NCBI RefSeq assembly: GCF_051857545.1 | Contig: NZ_JBPZHB010000003.1 | Location: 124,001 to 188,000 of the forward strand | DNA length: 64,000 nucleotides | Source of the DNA: Larkinella sp051857545 | GTDB taxonomy: Bacteria > Bacteroidota > Bacteroidia > Cytophagales > Spirosomataceae | Direction of reading: 5' to 3' | Shown here: in pieces, positions 53,605 to 61,479 of the stretch | Numbering within the stretch: the stretch's first letter is position 1 | Layout: the number at the start of each line of letters is the position of its first letter | Notes under the pieces: generated by a model | The model's input: the letters and a program-made list of their open reading frames with translations, nothing else | The model's database searches: none | Told to the model about the DNA's origin: nothing | Position numbers and translations under genes: made by a program

Positions 53605-54949
53605 ACGGCTGACCGATCAGATCCGAAAGACGATGGGGCGGTATGAACCGGCTTACGAGCCTGGTTCGTGGGAGGAATTTCAGCGGCTCCGGCGCAAACG
53701 GCAGCAGCGGCAACCGCTGGTCTGGTTCCGGTATGCGCTGGCGGCCTGTCTGTTGCTCGGCGTTCTGGGCGTGCCGGTTTGGCTGTATGTCGGTCATCAG
53801 GATTCGGAATCCCTGGCAGACAATCAACCCAAAACCGTTTTTTCGGGAAAGAAAACTGCTCCGTCGCCGGTGGAGAAGCGTCGGGTAGAAGGAGCGGGGT
53901 TAATCTATCAAAAGACACCCGTTGAGCCTGATGGAAAACCGCTGCTTTCGCTTTCCACTCCTGGAGTCGTGCGCGACCCCGGTTTTGCCCCTAAAGTTGT
54001 TCTTGACCCCGGCCTTGCCCCTAAATCCCCTAAAGGGGACTTTCTGAATCCAGATTTTGCCGCGTCCAAGTCCCCTTTAGGGGATTTAGGGGCAAGGCCG
54101 GTGCCGCGCACGACTTTAGACGCAAGGCCAGAACCAATTGCCGTTCGCATTCGCCCCGACGAATCAATCAGCCAAACCGGCTCGTTTGAATTCATCACGC
54201 CACGATCTATACCGATCACCCAACGCCCGCTCCGGCCTTTGGGGCTTCCCTTGAGTCTATGGACTGACCAACCGGCGGTGGCAAAAATAGACCGGTCTAA
54301 AACGGGGCAAAAGCCCATTTGGGGGGTTAGTCTGGCCCCGCAGTCGGTATATGCTGCCGGAAGTTCGGCATCGCCAGCCGTGGGGGGCGGACTTTTTTCG
54401 GAAATTCCGATCAGCCGTCGGTTTAGCCTGTCGACCGGGTTGTCGATGGCGCAGCAAAAATTCGGAACCGCCGGGCCGGAAGTGTTCGTTGTTTCAACGA
54501 TTCCCCAGTTGATTTCGACCAGCATTCGGCTTACGGCGGTCGATCTGCCGCTGAACATCCGGTTTCGGCCCAAAAAATCGACCGGTACGGGTTTCTACGT
54601 CGAAGCGGGCCTGTCGTCCGTTAGCTTTCTGAACGAACACTACGCTTATACCTACCAACAACAAAAAGAGGTGACGGTGGTGGTGATGGGAACCAACGGG
54701 CAGGAGCAAACGACGACGCAATTTGTGACGGCGCAGGAAACGATAAACCAGGCTATACCGGCTTTTCAGAAAATTTACTGGGGGCGAATCCTCAATCTGT
54801 CCATCGGCGTGGAGCGCCGGATCGGCACCCGGTTCCGCTTATCCGCCGAGCCGTATCTGAAATATCCAATCGGGCCGTTTACGCGGGAAAATCTGCTGCT
54901 TGGTTCGGGGGGCGTCAGTCTGCGGCTGGGTTTTCAGTCTGTCCGGTGA
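53585..54949 (+). CDS. Membrane-anchored protein with predicted C-terminal outer-membrane beta-barrel, sigma-factor partner
   Basis: The protein is 454 residues. The N-terminal ~45 residues are charged and cytoplasmic (DQIRKTMGRYEPAYEPGSWEEF), followed by one transmembrane helix at ~48-68 (WFRYALAACLLLGVLGVPVW). A low-complexity linker (~75-230) contains repeated PGLAPK and SPKGDF phrases encoded by a palindrome. The C-terminal ~220 residues resemble PorT/OMP_b-brl barrels (GGGLFSEIPISRRFSLSTGLSM ... VSLRLGFQSVR). The coupling to an ECF sigma gene fits an anti-sigma role for the N-terminal part. A protein that is anchored in the inner membrane and barrel-like at the other end is unusual. Confidence 0.72.
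   Translation: MKDSIHKRLTDQIRKTMGRYEPAYEPGSWEEFQRLRRKRQQRQPLVWFRYALAACLLLGVLGVPVWLYVGHQDSESLADNQPKTVFSGKKTAPSPVEKRRVEGAGLIYQKTPVEPDGKPLLSLSTPGVVRDPGFAPKVVLDPGLAPKSPKGDFLNPDFAASKSPLGDLGARPVPRTTLDARPEPIAVRIRPDESISQTGSFEFITPRSIPITQRPLRPLGLPLSLWTDQPAVAKIDRSKTGQKPIWGVSLAPQSVYAAGSSASPAVGGGLFSEIPISRRFSLSTGLSMAQQKFGTAGPEVFVVSTIPQLISTSIRLTAVDLPLNIRFRPKKSTGTGFYVEAGLSSVSFLNEHYAYTYQQQKEVTVVVMGTNGQEQTTTQFVTAQETINQAIPAFQKIYWGRILNLSIGVERRIGTRFRLSAEPYLKYPIGPFTRENLLLGSGGVSLRLGFQSVR
54009..54101. repeat. In-frame palindrome inside the sigma-partner gene (34-bp perfect arms)
   Basis: The arms 54009-54042 and 54068-54101 are perfect complements with a 25-nt loop. The core is CCCCTAAATCCCCTAAAGGG. It encodes residues ~142-173 (PGLAPKSPKGDF ... 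KSPLGDLGARPV). Flanking sequence contains degenerate extra copies of the outer arm (GACCCCGGTTTTGCCCCTAA at about 53975). Both strands read as similar proline-rich peptides. Confidence 0.9.
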
Positions 54950-54964
54950 TTGCAATTGACAGCG

Positions 54965-55006
54965 AATCTGGTTCTGGCACCATTTCTGACCGGAACCAGA
55001 TTTTTT
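54965..55006 (+). terminator. Intrinsic terminator after the sigma-partner gene
   Basis: AATCTGGTTCTGG (54965-54977) pairs with CCGGAACCAGATT (54990-55002) over 13 positions around a 12-nt loop, followed by TTTT. It lies 16 nt past the stop. Confidence 0.88.
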
Positions 55007-55134
55007 GCGTTTAGTATAAGACTCTTATTTTCAGCAGGTTAAAATCTTATTTAAAAACATTCTTACTAATAATCTTATAACCAGTCTAAATAGTATTTAC
55101 ATTTACGGCAGAATAACCTTTTATCGAATCCATC

Positions 55135-56304
55135 ATGTTCAAATTAAATGTACTTGCCCGATACATTCCCATTGTGTTGGTAACCGCCAGTCTGATCGCC
55201 TGTAGCAAAGACGACGATGACAATGGCATCACACCGCCTGAGAACCTGCGTTCTGCTATCGACTATTCCAAATTAACGGACACTACGGCCTACGCCAACT
55301 TCTTTGCGGATAACAGCGGTGCCAAAACCGTTGATCTGACACCGGGCAGCACCCAGCTTTTGATGTTCCGCGCCATCAATACCTACAACGGCACGGCAGT
55401 AGGAACCGGCGCAACGCTGGATTCGACCGTATTGAAAAATATGTTTTCCAATACCGGCAACCCCTTTACCGATGCGGCTTTGAATACGTCCGGTGTTAAC
55501 CTGCGGTCGATCTTTGCTTCGTCACTGCCGGCGGCTGATGCCGAAAAAGAGCGTAAAACGCTGGAAGCCGCTTTTGGACCGATTGCCACCGCCAGCAAAT
55601 CCGTAACGGCCACCGCGTCGGAAGGCAAAGCGGGCAAGCTGGGAACGTATTTAGTCGACGGAAAAGGCATCGAATGGGCTCAGATTATCCAGAAATCAAT
55701 GATTGGCGGCTTGCAGGTCGATTACATCAGCAACGTGCTGTTGAGCGACAAGAACCTGGCCCTGGACAATTCAAAAGTGGTAACCGGTAAAAAATACACC
55801 GAATTGGAGCACAACTGGGATCAAATTTTCGGCTTGCTAACGGCCAATCCGGTTTATGGCAGCAAAGCAACGGCTACGTCGTCCGGCGAAAGTTTCATCG
55901 GTTCGTACCTCTGGGAGTATAACAAAGAAGACTTCCCCAAAATCCACACGGCCTTGCTGAAAGGACGGGCGGCCATTGTCAACAACGACCCGACGACCTT
56001 GAAAGCGCAGGTCGCTATTCTGCGCCCGGCCCTGGAAAAAGCCCTGGCTGGTGCGGCTCTGGGTTATCTGGGGAAATGGAAAACGAACGCAACCAACGAT
56101 GCGGCCCGCGCCCACGCCATTGGCGAAGGACTGGGATTCATTTACTCACTGCGTTACGCCAAAGTAAACGGGGCAGATGCGGCTTTCTCGGACACCATCC
56201 TGGCTGGATTGATCGGAGCTCCCAACGGTTTTTGGGGGCTGACCAACACCAAAATCGATGCAGCCGCTGCGGCCATCCGGACGAAGTTCAAGATCACGAA
56301 TTAA
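55135..56304 (+). CDS. DUF4856 lipoprotein
   Basis: The protein is 389 residues with a lipoprotein signal (VLVTASLIAC) followed by SKDDDDN, an acidic stretch after the Cys that suggests surface export. The mature part is helical, with phrases typical of the DUF4856 family (TDTTAYANFF, WEHNWDQIFGLL-like, SYLWEYNKEDF). DUF4856 proteins commonly accompany imelysin genes and share a two-bundle helical fold with them. It is the first gene of a co-directional set with imelysin, HTTM and TonB-receptor genes, so a role in metal binding or capture at the surface is a reasonable inference. Confidence 0.8.
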   Translation: MFKLNVLARYIPIVLVTASLIACSKDDDDNGITPPENLRSAIDYSKLTDTTAYANFFADNSGAKTVDLTPGSTQLLMFRAINTYNGTAVGTGATLDSTVLKNMFSNTGNPFTDAALNTSGVNLRSIFASSLPAADAEKERKTLEAAFGPIATASKSVTATASEGKAGKLGTYLVDGKGIEWAQIIQKSMIGGLQVDYISNVLLSDKNLALDNSKVVTGKKYTELEHNWDQIFGLLTANPVYGSKATATSSGESFIGSYLWEYNKEDFPKIHTALLKGRAAIVNNDPTTLKAQVAILRPALEKALAGAALGYLGKWKTNATNDAARAHAIGEGLGFIYSLRYAKVNGADAAFSDTILAGLIGAPNGFWGLTNTKIDAAAAAIRTKFKITN

Positions 56305-56310
56305 TGTAGC

Positions 56311-56399
56311 GTTTACGATTTTCGGTATACGGTTTACGGTGGCTGACGCGCGCTTTATACGCGTCAGCCACCGTAAACCGTATACCGAAAATCGTAAAC
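56311..56399. repeat. Intergenic palindrome between DUF4856 and imelysin genes (perfect 40-bp arms)
   Basis: The arms 56311-56350 and 56360-56399 are perfect complements over 40 bp with a 9-nt loop (CGCTTTATA). The arm starts GTTTACGATTTTCGGTATAC. It begins 6 nt after the DUF4856 stop and ends 11 nt before the imelysin ATG, so it fills the whole gap of a presumed operon. Confidence 0.95.
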
Positions 56400-56410
56400 C
56401 ATTTTTAAGT

Positions 56411-57571
56411 ATGGCACATCTCAGTTGGAAAACCGTCGGTTTTTTGTTTGCTTTTTTGGGGTTGGTCTGGGCTTGTTCGACCAGCAAGGATACGCCCGAT
56501 CCGGACCCCGATCCGAATCCTACTACCCCCGTGGGCACCGACCGCAAGGCGATGCTGACGCACCTGGCGGATAACATCATTCTGCCGAGCTACGCCAATT
56601 TTAAGACCAAATTCGACCTGATGCGGACGAAGTCGGAGGCCTTTGCGGCCAAACCCGACCAAACCACATTGACGGAATTCCGGCAGGCCTGGGTCGATGC
56701 CTATACCGAATGGCAAAAAGTGGAACTGTTCGATGTCGGCCCGGCGGAATCGCAGACACTCCGGTATTTTTTTAACATCTATCCGGCCAACGTGACCGGT
56801 ATTGAGGAGAATATCGTCTCGGGTTCGGCGGTGATGGACTTGCCAGCCGCGTATCCCAAACAGGGTTTCCCGGCTTTGGATTACCTCATCAATGGTCTTG
56901 CTGCCACCGACGATGCCATCCTGCTGCGGTATACGACGGCTGCGGATGCTGCCAAACGGATTGCTTACCTGAAGCGAATCACAACCCAGATGAACACGGT
57001 TTTTACCGCCGTTCTGACCGAGTGGACAACCGGTGGCTACCGGGACAAGTTTGTGAATTGTACCGGCATCGACGCGGGTTGCTCGACTTCGAAACTGGTC
57101 AATGGGTATGTGCTTCATTATGAGCGGTATATCCGTTCGGGAAAATTCGGAATTCCGACGGGCGTGATGGCCAGCGGTACTCCGGCTCCTGAAAAAGTGG
57201 AAGCGTTCTACAAAAAAGACCTGTCGCTGATTCTGGCCAAAACCGCCCACCAGGCTGCCATTGATTTTTTCAACGGGAAAGACGTAAAAACGGGGCAGGA
57301 GGGACCCGGTTTTAAAAGTTACCTCAACGCCCTCGGCGCCAAAGACAGCCAGACCGGCAAGTCGCTGGTGGAGGTGATCAGCGCACAGTTTGAATCGACC
57401 AACGCGAAACTGAACGCGCTCAAACCGAATCTGCACGACGAAATCAAGACCAACAACGCTGCGGTGGTGGCGGTTTACACCGAAATGCAGAAAGCCGTAC
57501 GAATGCTGAAAGTGGACATGACGTCGGCCATGAGCATCACCATCACCTACGTGGATACGGACGGCGACTGA
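56411..57571 (+). CDS. Imelysin-family (peptidase M75-like) lipoprotein
   Basis: The protein is 386 residues with lipoprotein signal LFAFLGLVWAC followed by STSKDTPDPDPDP. The imelysin fold is suggested by AWVDAYTEWQKVELFDVGPA, and by RYFFNIYPANVTGIEENI. The family's GxHxxE motif position reads GFPALDYLI, so His and Glu are replaced by Pro and Asp. Imelysins act in iron uptake (IrpA/EfeO-like) rather than as proven peptidases. The start is the ATG at 56411, right after the palindrome. Its stop overlaps the HTTM start (TGATG). Confidence 0.88.
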   Translation: MAHLSWKTVGFLFAFLGLVWACSTSKDTPDPDPDPNPTTPVGTDRKAMLTHLADNIILPSYANFKTKFDLMRTKSEAFAAKPDQTTLTEFRQAWVDAYTEWQKVELFDVGPAESQTLRYFFNIYPANVTGIEENIVSGSAVMDLPAAYPKQGFPALDYLINGLAATDDAILLRYTTAADAAKRIAYLKRITTQMNTVFTAVLTEWTTGGYRDKFVNCTGIDAGCSTSKLVNGYVLHYERYIRSGKFGIPTGVMASGTPAPEKVEAFYKKDLSLILAKTAHQAAIDFFNGKDVKTGQEGPGFKSYLNALGAKDSQTGKSLVEVISAQFESTNAKLNALKPNLHDEIKTNNAAVVAVYTEMQKAVRMLKVDMTSAMSITITYVDTDGD

Positions 57572-58920
57572 TGGGCCGGTATTTTCGGACATACACCTCA
57601 GCGGCTCCTTTGGCCGTCTTCCGAATCGCCTTTGGTGTGATGATCCTGGGCAGCGTCGTTCGTTTCTGGTCGAAAGGCTGGATTGAAGAGCTTTACATCA
57701 AACCGGCTTTTTTCTTTCCGTATTACGGTTTTGAGTTCATCAAACCGCTCGGCGAATACACGTATCTGCTGTTTGCTGTCTGCGGTCTCAGCGCGCTGCT
57801 GGTGGCCCTTGGCTGGTTCTATCGGGTGGCTTCCATTCTGCTTTTTCTAAGCTTTACGTACATCGAACTGATGGACAAAAGTACCTACCTGAATCACTAT
57901 TATTTTGTGAGTCTGGTAGCATTTCTGCTGATTTTCCTGCCCGCCAACGCCTATTTTTCGGTCGATGCCTACCAAAACCGTAGTGGTTCCTACGACCAGA
58001 TTCCCCGCTGGACGATCGACAGTTTGCGGCTGCTGATGGGGATCGTTTACCTCTACGCCGGGCTGGCCAAACTGAACTCCGACTGGCTGCTGGAAGCGCT
58101 TCCGCTCCGGATCTGGTTGCCCGGTCGCAACGATTTACCGATCATCGGTTTTCTGTTCAATTACCGCGAGACGGCGTATGCGTTCAGTTGGCTTGGCGCG
58201 CTCTACGACCTGAGCATTCCGTTTTTGCTGCTCAACCGCGTTACGCGTCCGTTTGCCTATGTTGCCGTGGTGGTTTTTCACGTGCTGACCGTCATTCTGT
58301 TTCCGATCGGCATGTTTCCGTACATCATGATCGTAGCGGCTCTGATCTTTTTCTCCGCCGGTTTTCACCAACGCATCATTGCGGTTTTATGTCGTCTGCT
58401 GCGCCTGCCTGATAACCTTTTAGGGCGTCATAAGATATTGATTTATAGCGGGCTACAGTCCAAGAGGCTGTTATCCGTGCTGGCTCTGTTTTTCATCATC
58501 CAACTCCTTTTTCCCTTTCGGTATACGCTCTACCCCAACGAGTTATTCTGGTCGGAAGAAGGCTACCGGTTTTCGTGGCGGGTGATGCTGATGGAGAAAA
58601 TGGGGCATGTGCAATTTAAAGTTGTGGACGAATCGGGGCGGCAGGCCGTCGTCAACAACCACGAATACCTGACGCCTTTGCAGGAGAAAATGATGGCGAC
58701 GCAGCCGGATATGCTGGTTCAGTTTGCGCAGTATCTAAGGGACCAGTACACCCGGAGGGGTTTTCAAAACCCGAAAGTTTTTGCCGATACCTACGTCAGT
58801 CTGAATGGTCGGCTGGGCAAACCGTACATTGACCCGACGGTCAACCTGGCGCAGGAAACCGACTCGTTCCGGCCCAAAAAGTGGATTTTACCATTTGGAG
58901 ATGAAATTAAAGGTTTATAG
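57571..58920 (+). CDS. HTTM-domain membrane protein (vitamin K-dependent gamma-carboxylase-like)
   Basis: The protein is 449 residues with ~8-10 transmembrane helices. The family signature around helices 3-4, LMDKSTYLNHYYFVSLVAFLL, is clear, and YAGLAKLNSDWL is also characteristic. A soluble C-terminal part of ~130 residues follows (EGYRFSWRVMLMEKMGHVQF). Bacterial HTTM proteins resemble the membrane half of vertebrate gamma-glutamyl carboxylase, but their reaction is unknown. The start overlaps the imelysin stop and the stop overlaps the TonB receptor start by 20 nt, so expression is tightly coupled. Confidence 0.9.
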   Translation: MGRYFRTYTSAAPLAVFRIAFGVMILGSVVRFWSKGWIEELYIKPAFFFPYYGFEFIKPLGEYTYLLFAVCGLSALLVALGWFYRVASILLFLSFTYIELMDKSTYLNHYYFVSLVAFLLIFLPANAYFSVDAYQNRSGSYDQIPRWTIDSLRLLMGIVYLYAGLAKLNSDWLLEALPLRIWLPGRNDLPIIGFLFNYRETAYAFSWLGALYDLSIPFLLLNRVTRPFAYVAVVVFHVLTVILFPIGMFPYIMIVAALIFFSAGFHQRIIAVLCRLLRLPDNLLGRHKILIYSGLQSKRLLSVLALFFIIQLLFPFRYTLYPNELFWSEEGYRFSWRVMLMEKMGHVQFKVVDESGRQAVVNNHEYLTPLQEKMMATQPDMLVQFAQYLRDQYTRRGFQNPKVFADTYVSLNGRLGKPYIDPTVNLAQETDSFRPKKWILPFGDEIKGL

Positions 58921-61324
58921 TAGCTGCATTTTTTTCTTTCTACTTTCTTATTCCTGTCTTGCCCAGCACACACTGCGGGGGCTGGTTCGGGAGAAAACGA
59001 CGCATGTACCCGTCGATGGGGCCAGCGTGTATCTGAAAGGCTCGCGGAACATTTTTATGACCGATAGTCTGGGGCAGTTCATCATTCCCAACCTGAAAAC
59101 CGGCACCTACCAACTCCAGTTTTTCTCCCTGAATCACAAACCGTTCAAAACCGAACTGACGGTTCGCTCGGATACGACGCTTGACATTTCGCTGGAAAGT
59201 TCTGAAAAAACGCTCCGGGAAGTGACCGTTACGGCTCAGCAGGGCAGTTTTGGCATGACCCGGCTGCGCGAAGTGGAAGGCACGGCCATTTTTGCCGCCA
59301 AAAAATCGGAAGTGATTTTGCCCGATAATCTGGTCGCCAATCTGGCCACCAACAATGCCCGGCAGGTGTATGCGCGGGTGGCCGGTCTGAACATCTGGGA
59401 AAACGACGGGGGCGGTTTGCAACTGAGCATCGGTGGACGGGGCCTTGACCCCAACCGGACGTCGAACTTCAACGTCCGGCAAAACGGCTACGACATCAGC
59501 GCCGATGCCCTGGGCTATCCCGAAAGCTATTACACCCCCCCAACGGAAGCCCTGAAACGCATCAAAATTGTGCGCGGGGCGGCTTCGTTGCAATACGGAA
59601 CGCAGTTTGGCGGTTTGCTCAATTTCGAAATGCGCCAGCCCGTCACCGACCGAACCATTGAAGTGACGTCGCGGCAAACCGTGGGATCGTTCGGTTTTTT
59701 CAATTCATTCAACAGCGTGAGCGGCACGGCTAAAAAGCTGAGTTACTACGCCTTTTTTCAGTACAAACGGGCAGACGGCTGGCGACCCAATTCGCATTTC
59801 GACAGCAAAACCCTCTATGCCGATCTGCATTATCAGTTGACCGAAGAAGCCAAAATCGGCCTGGAAGTAACGCACATGGACTATCTGGCCCAGCAACCGG
59901 GCGGGTTGAGCGACGACATGTTTCGGGCCGATCCACGACAATCGAACCGCGAGCGAAACTGGTTTAAGGTGGACTGGAACCTGTTCAATGTGCATTACGA
60001 CTGGAAAGTAAACCGCCGGTCGGACATCAACCTGATTGCTTTTGGCGTGGTGGCTTCCCGGTATTCGCTGGGTTTTCGGCCCAACCGGGTGGCAACGGTC
60101 GACAACGAAAGCTTTGAGCGGGATTTGATTGCGGGCGATTTCCGAAACTGGGGTTTTGAAGGGCGGTTTCTGAACCGGTATAAACTGGGCCAAAAAGACG
60201 GCGTTTTTCTGGTCGGAACCCGGTTCTACCACGGTTTCAACCACAGTCGGCAAGGTGTAGGGCCAACGGGCAAAAATGCGGATTTTACGTTCATCGAACC
60301 CGATCAACTCACGTCGTCCGACTACCGGTTTCCGAACCGGAACGTCTCGTTTTTTGCCGAAAATGTGCTTTTTCTCAATTCAAAAGTATCCATAACGCCC
60401 GGTCTGCGCTACGAACACATCCGCACCACCGCCGACGGTTTCTATGGCAACGTCGTCCGCGATCTGGCGGGCAACATCATCGATATTACCAAAACACAGG
60501 AGAAACGGATCAATCCGCGCGGTTTTCTGATTGCCGGTATTGGCCTGAGTTACAAGCCGTCGGCTCAGCTTGAAGCCTACGGGAACATCTCCCAGAATTA
60601 CCGATCGATTACGTTCAGTGACATGCGGATCGCAAACCCGTCGGCGGTGATCGATCCCAATTTGCAGGATGAACGCGGTTTTTCGGCGGATGTGGGCGTG
60701 CGGGGTGAGAAAAACGAAGTGCTGAATTATGACCTGAGTCTGTTTGCGCTCAACTACGGAAACCGCATTGGCGAAGTGCAGTTTTACGACGAAAACGACC
60801 GTGTTCTGCGCAAACGGACCAACATCGGCCGGGCGTTGATCGTGGGGCTGGAGTCGTACGGCGAAGTGGAACTGCTGCGGCTGTTAAAAACCCAGTCCGA
60901 TCGCTGGGGCTGGTCGGTTTTCGGCAATCTGGCCCTGATCCGTTCGCGGTATGTCAACAGCCAGATTCCGGGGGTAGAAGGCAATGAGGTCGAGTTTGTT
61001 CCCGCCGTCAATCTCAAATCGGGTATGCGCTGGGGCTATCGCAACCTCAAAGCGTCGTTCCAGTTTACGTACCTGACCGACCAGTTTTCCGACGCGACGA
61101 ACGCCATCGATGGCGGTTTTTCGGGGGTTGTCGGACGCATACCGGCCTATCACATCATGGATTTTTCGCTGTCGTGGAATTACCGGTGGCTCAAACTGGA
61201 AGGCAGCGTCAACAACCTGACGAATGAATATTATTACACCCGACGGGCGACGGGCTATCCGGGTCCCGGCATTCTGCCATCCGACGGGCGGGCTTTCTTT
61301 TTGACTGTTGGCGTAAAATGGTAA
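58901..61324 (+). CDS. TonB-dependent receptor with N-terminal CarboxypepD_reg-like domain
   Basis: The protein is 807 residues with signal peptide SCIFFFLLSYSCLAQ. Residues ~22-110 are a carboxypeptidase-regulatory-like beta domain (LRGLVREKTTHVPVDGASVYL). Then comes the plug (VYARVAGLNIWENDGGGLQLSIGGRGLDPNRTSNFNVRQ, by motif order) and the 22-strand barrel ending in FFLTVGVKW. It resembles siderophore/iron receptors (FecA type) more than SusC. The start is the ATG at 58901, inside the end of the HTTM gene. In the same operon as DUF4856, imelysin and HTTM genes, it is the likely outer-membrane importer of a metal complex. Confidence 0.88.
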   Translation: MKLKVYSSCIFFFLLSYSCLAQHTLRGLVREKTTHVPVDGASVYLKGSRNIFMTDSLGQFIIPNLKTGTYQLQFFSLNHKPFKTELTVRSDTTLDISLESSEKTLREVTVTAQQGSFGMTRLREVEGTAIFAAKKSEVILPDNLVANLATNNARQVYARVAGLNIWENDGGGLQLSIGGRGLDPNRTSNFNVRQNGYDISADALGYPESYYTPPTEALKRIKIVRGAASLQYGTQFGGLLNFEMRQPVTDRTIEVTSRQTVGSFGFFNSFNSVSGTAKKLSYYAFFQYKRADGWRPNSHFDSKTLYADLHYQLTEEAKIGLEVTHMDYLAQQPGGLSDDMFRADPRQSNRERNWFKVDWNLFNVHYDWKVNRRSDINLIAFGVVASRYSLGFRPNRVATVDNESFERDLIAGDFRNWGFEGRFLNRYKLGQKDGVFLVGTRFYHGFNHSRQGVGPTGKNADFTFIEPDQLTSSDYRFPNRNVSFFAENVLFLNSKVSITPGLRYEHIRTTADGFYGNVVRDLAGNIIDITKTQEKRINPRGFLIAGIGLSYKPSAQLEAYGNISQNYRSITFSDMRIANPSAVIDPNLQDERGFSADVGVRGEKNEVLNYDLSLFALNYGNRIGEVQFYDENDRVLRKRTNIGRALIVGLESYGEVELLRLLKTQSDRWGWSVFGNLALIRSRYVNSQIPGVEGNEVEFVPAVNLKSGMRWGYRNLKASFQFTYLTDQFSDATNAIDGGFSGVVGRIPAYHIMDFSLSWNYRWLKLEGSVNNLTNEYYYTRRATGYPGPGILPSDGRAFFLTVGVKW

Positions 61325-61376
61325 CCCGTTTTCGACTGCCTGGATATAAAAGCATGGCGACTAACCGAAAACCGGG

Positions 61377-61467
61377 TTGTTACACAGAGTTGATCAGAGG
61401 AAATCAAAGTTGATCAGAGTTTTTCTCTGATGACCTCCGGTTTTCTCTGATCAACTCTGTGTAACAA
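61377..61467. repeat. Intergenic palindrome, family 2 copy 2 (43-bp arms)
   Basis: The arms 61377-61419 and 61425-61467 share TTGTTACACAGAGTTGATCA; the outer 23 positions pair perfectly and the inner 20 with about six mismatches around a 5-nt loop. It ends 12 nt from the stop of the minus-strand GH125 gene and is 53 nt past the TonB receptor stop (convergent genes). The arm is related to that at 19951-20038. Confidence 0.88.
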
Positions 61468-61479
61468 TAGCCCGAGTCG

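Noticed and set aside
53908..54573. Minus-strand frame with readable SPKGDL repeats opposite the sigma-partner gene
   Set aside because: The resemblance comes from the palindrome, which reads similarly on both strands; the rest of the frame has no features.
56405..57592. Open frame of 395 codons antisense to the imelysin gene
   Set aside because: The opposite strand has a signal peptide, family motifs and tight coupling to neighbours; the antisense frame shows none of these.
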